Origin: Planctomycetota bacterium
Lineage (GTDB): Bacteria > Planctomycetota > Phycisphaerae > Phycisphaerales > UBA5793
Reading direction: 5' to 3'
Length of the DNA: 64,000 nucleotides
Assembly (NCBI GenBank): GCA_963205185.1
Contig: CAUJHZ010000030.1
Location: forward strand, 29,982 to 93,981
Shown here in pieces: positions 59,517 to 64,000 of this stretch. Position 1 is the first letter of the stretch. Every line of letters starts with the position of its first letter. Below the pieces are notes generated by a model. That model was not told where the DNA came from, searched no databases, and worked only from the letters and a program-made list of their open reading frames with translations. A program made the position numbers and the translations under genes.

Positions 59517-61004
59517 TCACTGCTTTGCCTTGAGATCTTTGATCAACTGGCGGATTTCATCGCGCTTGCTGCGGATGTCGCGGAAGGACAGTTGCTTGAG
59601 CGCGATGGTCTTGGCGTGCTCACCGGCTTCTTCGGCCGCGGCGAGGTCGTCGTTCTCGCGCGCGTGCGCTTCGAGAGCCGACATGAGGTCGTAACGCATG
59701 GCCAGGTGCGCATCGTCATCCTTGAACTCGTAATTGTCCACGGCGGTGCGCAGCGACTCGACGGCTTCTTCGAACCACTCGTGCCTGAGGAAGCACAGGC
59801 CGATGAGGTGCTGCGCCTTGGAGCGGTGGCGGGCGTCGTTCTGGGCTTCCTGCAGCGCGGGGATGGCCTCGTCGTACTCGCCCAGTTCGTAGAGGCGCTT
59901 GCCCAGCTCGAAGCGCAGCCCGAGGTCGGTCGGATACTTCTCGCAGCGCTCGCGGTACTCGCCGACTTCGGCCGCGAGGATTTCGCGCTCGCCTTTTTCG
60001 ACGCGGGCCTGGTCGGCGGGGTCGCCGGAAGCTTCCGCTTTCTCTTTGAGCGCGCGGAGTTTGCGCCTGGCCTGCATGAGCTTGATGTCGCCGGCCTGCA
60101 TGCGGAAGCGGTATTCGGAAGTGTCCTCGTAGCCTTTGCGGAAGACGGCGATGGCGTCGGTCTCGAGTTTTTCATCGCCGGAGCGGCCGAGGGCCTCGCC
60201 GTAGCGCTGGATGAGATTCGGATCGGTCGGGTTCGCCTGCCACTCGGCCTTGGCGGAGAGGATGCGGCGCATCATCTGATCGGTGCCGGCGGCGTAGTTG
60301 TCTTCTTCGGTCAGCTGCTTTTGCGCCTCGGCATCGCGGATCGAGCCGCGGAACGAACCTTCCTGCCCGACGTTGGTGTCGTAGCGGCCCTTGTCCATGG
60401 TCGCCTGGGCGGAGAGGTTGCGGATGCGGGCCTGGAGGGCGGCGTCAGTGCGGTCGAGGCTCAGCGCCACCTCGCCGACCTTGACGGCCATCTCGAAGGC
60501 GCCGATCTCCTCGAACAGGTCCACGTACTGGACAAAGGCGTTCTTGGAAGGCTTCTTTGTGGAGCGGCCGAGCACGTTGATGCCGATGCCGCCGAAATGC
60601 AGGGCCACGTCGTTGAGGCCCAGGCTCGCGGCCTCATTGAGGAACTTGAGATTGAGGTTGGAATTGAGGACGTCAGTCATCCACGCAAGTTCAGCCGCGG
60701 CGAGGCGATCGACGGGCCGGTTGTCGCCGCGCATCTCGCGGATGTCCTTGCCGGTGGCGGGCTTGCCGCCGGTTTTGACGTGGAGGCTGGCGATTTCCCA
60801 GAGGCTCTTATGGGCTTCGAGGTTGGTCGGGTCGAACTTGATGCCGTTGAGGTAGCACTGGATGGCATAGGCGTAATTGCGCGTATCGGCGGCGGTCCGG
60901 GCCTGGTTGAACCAGGCGCGCGCCTTTTCCGGCTGGATGTTGAGCCCACCACCCCCGTCGCCGTCCGATGAGCCGTTGCCTTCTTTACGCTTGAACCACG
61001 CCAA
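59517..61004 (-). CDS. Tetratricopeptide repeat protein
   Basis: A 495-residue soluble protein composed mostly of TPR-like helical hairpins. Repeats can be seen in ARAWFNQARTAADTRNYAYA, LRFELGKRLYELGEYDEAIP, AQHLIGLCFLRHEWFEEAVE and FRKGYEDTSEYRFRMQAGD. There is no signal peptide. The N-terminus has a Gly-rich, acidic linker (SSDGDGGGGLN). TPR proteins bind partners; here nothing identifies a partner. The gene is four bases upstream of kdsB and likely cotranscribed with it. Similar proteins are common in planctomycetes. Confidence 0.75.
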   Translation of the reverse strand: MAWFKRKEGNGSSDGDGGGGLNIQPEKARAWFNQARTAADTRNYAYAIQCYLNGIKFDPTNLEAHKSLWEIASLHVKTGGKPATGKDIREMRGDNRPVDRLAAAELAWMTDVLNSNLNLKFLNEAASLGLNDVALHFGGIGINVLGRSTKKPSKNAFVQYVDLFEEIGAFEMAVKVGEVALSLDRTDAALQARIRNLSAQATMDKGRYDTNVGQEGSFRGSIRDAEAQKQLTEEDNYAAGTDQMMRRILSAKAEWQANPTDPNLIQRYGEALGRSGDEKLETDAIAVFRKGYEDTSEYRFRMQAGDIKLMQARRKLRALKEKAEASGDPADQARVEKGEREILAAEVGEYRERCEKYPTDLGLRFELGKRLYELGEYDEAIPALQEAQNDARHRSKAQHLIGLCFLRHEWFEEAVESLRTAVDNYEFKDDDAHLAMRYDLMSALEAHARENDDLAAAEEAGEHAKTIALKQLSFRDIRSKRDEIRQLIKDLKAKQ

Positions 61005-61202
61005 TGAGCATTCCTCTGCTGCCTGGTCTCGCCATTGCCCGTTCCGCTTATCGTCCAGATTATTGGATGGATTCAGACCCGGGGCCTGTCTGCCTTTGCG
61101 GCAAAGCGGCTTTCACAATAGAGATTGCCGCTGCGCGCGTCAACACCGTGACGGGCCCCAAGTGCAGCGCTGCACAGGTTTGGCGCGGCCTACCATCGCC
61201 CG

Positions 61203-61724
61203 ATGAGCGTCGATCCGGCATCTCTGCGCATCCTCCGATACCCCCATCCGGCCCTGCTGCGCACGGCTCGGCCGGTCGAGGACATCACCGACGAAACGCG
61301 AAGCGTCGCCGCCCGCATGCTCGATCTCATGCGCGAGGCGCGCGGTGTGGGGCTGGCCGCGCCGCAGGTCGGCCTGAGCTGGCGGATGTTCGTCACCAAC
61401 AGCGGAGCCGAGGACGAGCCCGACCGCGTCTACATCAACCCGATGCTGCGCGACCCGGAAGGCGGCCTCGAAGCGCACGAAGAGGGATGCCTGAGCCTGC
61501 CGGATGTACTCGGCGACGTCTGGCGGCCGCCGACGATCTCGATCGAGGCGACGGACCTTGAGGGCAACCGATTCACGCTCCGCAGCGGCGAACTGCTCGC
61601 GCGGGTGTGGCAGCACGAATACGACCACCTCGACGGTCGGCTCATCATCCACCGCTTCGGCCAGATGGCCAAACTCGCCAACCGCCGCGTGCTCAAGGAA
61701 CTTGAGCGCGCGGGAACAGCATGA
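61203..61724 (+). CDS. def: Peptide deformylase Def
   Basis: A 173-residue peptide deformylase, which removes the formyl group from the initiator methionine. All three catalytic motifs are present: GVGLAAPQVG (G-x-G-L-A-A-P-Q), EEGCLSLPD (E-G-C-L-S with metal-binding Cys) and QHEYDHLDG (H-E-x-x-H). The start ATG at 61203 lies about 30 bases before the first strand. fmt lies downstream, separated by a repeat-containing gap of 367 bases; the def-fmt order is common. The 198 bases before the gene are divergent from the TPR gene and hold no gene I recognise. Confidence 0.95.
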   Translation: MSVDPASLRILRYPHPALLRTARPVEDITDETRSVAARMLDLMREARGVGLAAPQVGLSWRMFVTNSGAEDEPDRVYINPMLRDPEGGLEAHEEGCLSLPDVLGDVWRPPTISIEATDLEGNRFTLRSGELLARVWQHEYDHLDGRLIIHRFGQMAKLANRRVLKELERAGTA

Positions 61725-62091
61725 GGCGCGAGTGAAAGCCATTCGCGGGCAGTGCGCGTGATCACCGCTTGCACGTGCCGCGCCCCGTCATGCCTGCGCA
61801 GGCATCCAGTCGAGCGTCGCTGGGCGATCGAAGCCGCTTGCAGATCTGAGCGCCATTGCCCGTTCGTGGATTCCTGCCTGCGCAGGAATGACCGGCTCAG
61901 GCGTGCGCCGTTGCAGTGCGTCACATGGCGTCGCGCTTCGCGTCGCTCTGCGCGGCGTCCACACGGAAACATGCGCGAAAGAACACTCGGCATAGCCATG
62001 CGAAGCGCAAGGCCATGCGACGCAACCTCTGCCGACGCACCACGGCGCGGCGGACCTATGGTTTGGCACCTTGAGCGGCGACGGTAAACCC
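61725..62091. other. Intergenic region with palindromic element between def and fmt
   Basis: This 367-base gap contains the palindrome-ended element at 61787-61892. Downstream of it, GCGAAGC/GCG-rich words and CATGCGAAGCGCAAGGCCATG form short hairpins. No coding sequence is supported. Confidence 0.5.
61787..61892. repeat. MITE-like element with terminal inverted repeats
   Basis: The left end GTCATGCCTGCGCAGGCATC (61787-61806, continuing CA) and the right end (61867-61892, read in reverse GTCATTCCTGCGCAGGCAGG and on) are near-complementary, giving inverted termini of about 22-26 bases. They flank about 58 bases of non-coding DNA. The core word GTCATTCCTGCGCAGGCAGG is typical of small palindromic repeats scattered in many bacterial genomes. 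Confidence 0.65.
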
Positions 62092-63030
62092 ATGCGACTG
62101 GTGTTCTTCGGCAGCGGGGCCTTTGGGCTGCCGACGCTGCAATTTCTCTGCGCGCAGCGCGATCGGTTCGAGATCGCCCTCGTCGTGTCGCAGCCGGACA
62201 AGCCCGCGGGCCGCAAGCAGCGGCCCACGCCCACGCCCGTGGCTCAGTGGGCCCACGAACGGGGCCTGGCGTGCATCAAGCCGGCGCGGGTAAACGAGCC
62301 GGACGTCGTCGAGCGGGTGCGCTCGGCGGATGCACAGGCGTTCGTGGTGATCGCATTCGGCCAGAAGATCGGGCCCGCGCTGCTGCAGGGGGTGTTTGCC
62401 ATCAACCTGCACGGCTCCATCCTGCCGGCGTACCGCGGAGCAGCGCCGATCCAGCGGGCGATGATGGACGGCGCCGCGAGCACGGGCGTCAGCGTCATCA
62501 CCCTGGCCCAGCGCATGGATGCCGGCGACATCCTCGCGACCGAATCCACGCCGATCGGCTCGGATGAGACGGGAGGCGAGTTGCACGATCGGCTGGCGCT
62601 GCTTGGGCCGGCGGTCGTAGAGCGGGTGCTGGAACAGTTTCGTGAGGGCACGTTCAGCCCGCGAGCGCAGGAAGAGTCGCTCGCGACGATGGCGCCGAAA
62701 CTCACCAAAGAAGAAGGCACCTGCCGCTTTGATCTGCCGGCGCAGAGCGTGCGGGCGCGCATTCACGGGCTCAACCCCTGGCCAGGCTGCGGCGTGCTCC
62801 TCGACGGTGAGCCGGTGCGGCTGCTGCGCGTGCGCGACTGGCCCCGCGAGCCGCATGGCAGCGCGCCGGGGACGATCCTCGATAACCTCCACGTCGCATG
62901 CGCGACGGGCGCGCTGGAGATTCTGGAATTGCAGCCGCCCAACGGCCGGGCGATGACGCTGGCAGCCTATCGCAACGGCCGCGCGTTCGAAGCCGGAATG
63001 CAATTCACGCCTCGCGCTGGCGGGGCGTGA
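62092..63030 (+). CDS. fmt: Methionyl-tRNA formyltransferase Fmt
   Basis: A 312-residue enzyme that formylates initiator Met-tRNA. The N-terminus reads MRLVFFGSGAFGLPTLQFL, then VVSQPDKPAGRKQRPTPTPV. The formyltetrahydrofolate-binding part is FAINLHGSILPAYRGAAPIQ, with TLAQRMDAGDILATES following. The C-terminal OB-like domain has GLNPWPGCGVLLDGEPVRLL. I chose the ATG at 62092; a TTG at 62071 in the same frame is less likely. It pairs functionally with def upstream. Length and motifs match the family. Confidence 0.95.
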   Translation: MRLVFFGSGAFGLPTLQFLCAQRDRFEIALVVSQPDKPAGRKQRPTPTPVAQWAHERGLACIKPARVNEPDVVERVRSADAQAFVVIAFGQKIGPALLQGVFAINLHGSILPAYRGAAPIQRAMMDGAASTGVSVITLAQRMDAGDILATESTPIGSDETGGELHDRLALLGPAVVERVLEQFREGTFSPRAQEESLATMAPKLTKEEGTCRFDLPAQSVRARIHGLNPWPGCGVLLDGEPVRLLRVRDWPREPHGSAPGTILDNLHVACATGALEILELQPPNGRAMTLAAYRNGRAFEAGMQFTPRAGGA

Positions 63031-63053
63031 ACGCGTGATGGTGCCCTGTCGCC

Positions 63054-63176
63054 GGCGCCGCAATGCCGCTGGACATGCTTCACGCAGAGCCGATGAAGCA
63101 TGGCACCCGGCGCGGCGCCGCAATGCCGCTGGACGTGCTTCACGCAGAGCGGATGAAGCATGGCGCCCGGCGCGGC
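63054..63176. repeat. Tandem direct repeat, period 60, downstream of fmt
   Basis: Two copies of a 60-base unit beginning GGCGCCGCAATGCCGCTGGA, starting at 63054 and 63114, differ at only a few bases. Each includes CTTCACGCAGAGC and GATGAAGCATGG, so each contains TGCTTCA (or the variant GTGCTTCA) and TGAAGCA as an inverted pair that would fold into a small hairpin. They fill the gap between fmt and the thioredoxin-like gene. Confidence 0.8.
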
Positions 63177-63182
63177 TTGAGG

Positions 63183-63864
63183 TTACTTTGCCGCTTCGCG
63201 AGCGTCGCGCATGGTTTGGAGCAGACGATCGACGGCGGCGTCGGAGAGGTTGCGCCGGGCTTTGCGGAGCATGTCGCCGAACGCGCTGATTTCCTCGTCG
63301 GTCCACGGGCAGCCGACGTTGCCGTTGGGTCCGTCGCTGGTAACGATGGTCTCACCTTCGGCGTTGAGAAAGGCGAACCACGGAATGCCGCCGGATTCGG
63401 ACTTGCGGTAGCGGTTGAGCATCTCCGCGCCGCCGATCATGCGATCGGTGTCGATCTTCACCTCGACAAAGTCCTTGGCGAGGATCTTGCTGATCTCGTT
63501 TTTGGCGAGCCAGTTTTCGAGGCGGTGGCACCAGCCGCACCACGGTGCGCCGAAGTGCACGAAGACGACGCGATTGCTCTCGCGCGCCTTGGTCATGGCG
63601 TCGCTGAGCACGGCCTCGGCGTCGAGGTATGCAGCCTGGTGCTTTTCGAGGAACTGCAACACCTTGGCCGCATCGTGGCTCTGCTCTTTGACGCCCTTCA
63701 CTTCGAGATCGTCGGTGCGCTGGTTGGCGACGACTTTGCCTTCGCCGTCGAGGATAGTGAGATAAGGCACGCCGGCGTCCTTGAGGTCTGCGCCATAAGA
63801 GGCGGCAAGCTCCATGTTCTTATCCCACTTGCCGATGTCCACGTAGACGACGTCGTACTCGTAA
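63183..63864 (-). pseudogene. Thioredoxin-like protein gene, N-terminus removed by an insertion element
   Basis: The surviving part is about 227 codons. The C-terminal half is a thioredoxin domain with VVFVHFGAPWCGWCHRLENW (C-G-W-C active site, complete), then FVEVKIDTDRMIGGAEMLNR and GGIPWFAFLNAEGE (the cis-Pro). Before it lies the end of a first thioredoxin-like fold (VVYVDIGKWDKNMELAASYG, then GVPYLTILDGEGKV). The reading frame continues past 63864 into transposon DNA, where it no longer resembles a thioredoxin, so the original start and the first part of the first domain are displaced beyond the window or lost. Planctomycete proteins of this two-domain type are exported; the signal peptide is not visible. 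Confidence 0.7.
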
Positions 63865-64000
63865 GAGCCCCTAACACAATAGCGGTTTGAGTTTGTTGAA
63901 GCAGATGAGGCTGCAGCCGATGGAGAGGAAGGCCTGATGGATTTCGCCGGTGCGTTCATAGCGAATGCGAAGTCGGCGGTACTGGTGCAGCCAGGCGATG
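63865..64000 (-). mobile_element. Right end of an IS5-type insertion sequence (continues outside window)
   Basis: The insertion begins with GAGCCCCTAACACA at 63865, directly following TAA (63862-63864), which fits the short target duplications of some IS5 subgroups. It carries the 3' end of a transposase on the minus strand. The other end and the inverted-repeat partner lie outside the window, so the duplication and repeat length cannot be confirmed. Confidence 0.75.
63871..63999 (-). CDS. IS5-family transposase, C-terminal 42 residues (5' part outside window)
   Basis: Read on the minus strand this encodes IAWLHQYRRLRIRYERTGEI, then HQAFLSIGCSLICFNKLKPL and LC before a TAG stop at 63871-63873. 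The R-L-x-I-R-Y-E-R-x-x-x-I-H-x-A-F-L-x-x-G-C-x-L-I-C block is the typical end of IS5-family DDE transposases. It lies after the last catalytic acidic residue, so nothing about activity can be judged. The element is inserted into the thioredoxin-like gene. Confidence 0.85.
   Translation of the reverse strand: MAWLHQYRRLRIRYERTGEIHQAFLSIGCSLICFNKLKPLLC

Noticed and set aside
63865..63959. Apparent N-terminal extension of the thioredoxin-like protein (Ser/Ala-rich)
   Set aside because: It is the translation of transposon DNA in another frame; the true N-terminus is not in this window.
1..64000. CRISPR arrays, rRNA or tRNA genes
   Set aside because: I saw no regularly spaced repeats of the right size, and no rRNA or tRNA-like cloverleaf in the gaps read by eye. 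A tRNA search program would be needed to be certain.

Overview
The window reads as high-GC chromosomal DNA of a flagellated bacterium with an outer-membrane type envelope. Evidence for the envelope includes the flagellar P-ring protein FlgI, the Kdo activation enzyme KdsB and a lipoprotein. My best guess is a planctomycete, perhaps of the Phycisphaerae. This rests on gene content: FliW/CsrA with two flagellins, DUF4159, secreted propeller-like proteins with a shared Cys/Gly C-terminal domain, and an unlinked mraZ. No rRNA or other phylogenetic marker is present to prove it.

Layout. Positions 1-9760 (+) hold a flagellar operon: the flgI end, a rod-binding protein, flgN, flgK, an enlarged flgL, fliW, csrA and two flagellin genes. 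Several leaders in this stretch contain GGA-loop hairpins typical of CsrA targets. Positions 9800-17580 (+) hold a sugar-nucleotide epimerase, a periplasmic protein with a redoxin fold lacking cysteines, a glycolate/lactate-dehydrogenase-like FAD/Fe-S fusion, lysA and bpt. Positions 17535-24192 (-) hold der, a cysteine-desulfurase-like gene and dnaE. Positions 24389-26674 (+) hold two membrane proteins.

Positions 26658-46765 (-) form a large surface-polysaccharide locus. It has an ABC exporter (Wzm- and Wzt-like) split by about 12 kb, a methyltransferase/coiled-coil protein resembling chain-length regulators, a protein with four tandem methyltransferase domains, a TylF-type methyltransferase fusion, a glycosyltransferase, an AsnB-like amidotransferase, a radical SAM enzyme, a transglutaminase-like protein and two sulfotransferases. 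A small domain that I cannot name, with a core of the form G-x-G-R-Y-S-x-W ... D-P-R-x-N-G-R, recurs in at least four proteins here, and divergently in both sulfotransferases. It is the best candidate for something undescribed. It links otherwise unrelated enzymes to what is probably a methylated and possibly sulfated exported glycan.

Positions 46.8-64 kb hold trpE, carrying a dispersed intergenic repeat as an in-frame insert, then an orphan mraZ, two tandem secreted paralogs, a glycosyltransferase, an amidohydrolase, DUF4159 and membrane proteins, kdsB, a TPR protein, def and fmt. The right edge is a thioredoxin-like gene broken by an IS5-type transposase. Several short repeats sit between these genes. 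I saw no CRISPR array, and no tRNA or rRNA gene, though I could not run a covariance-model search.
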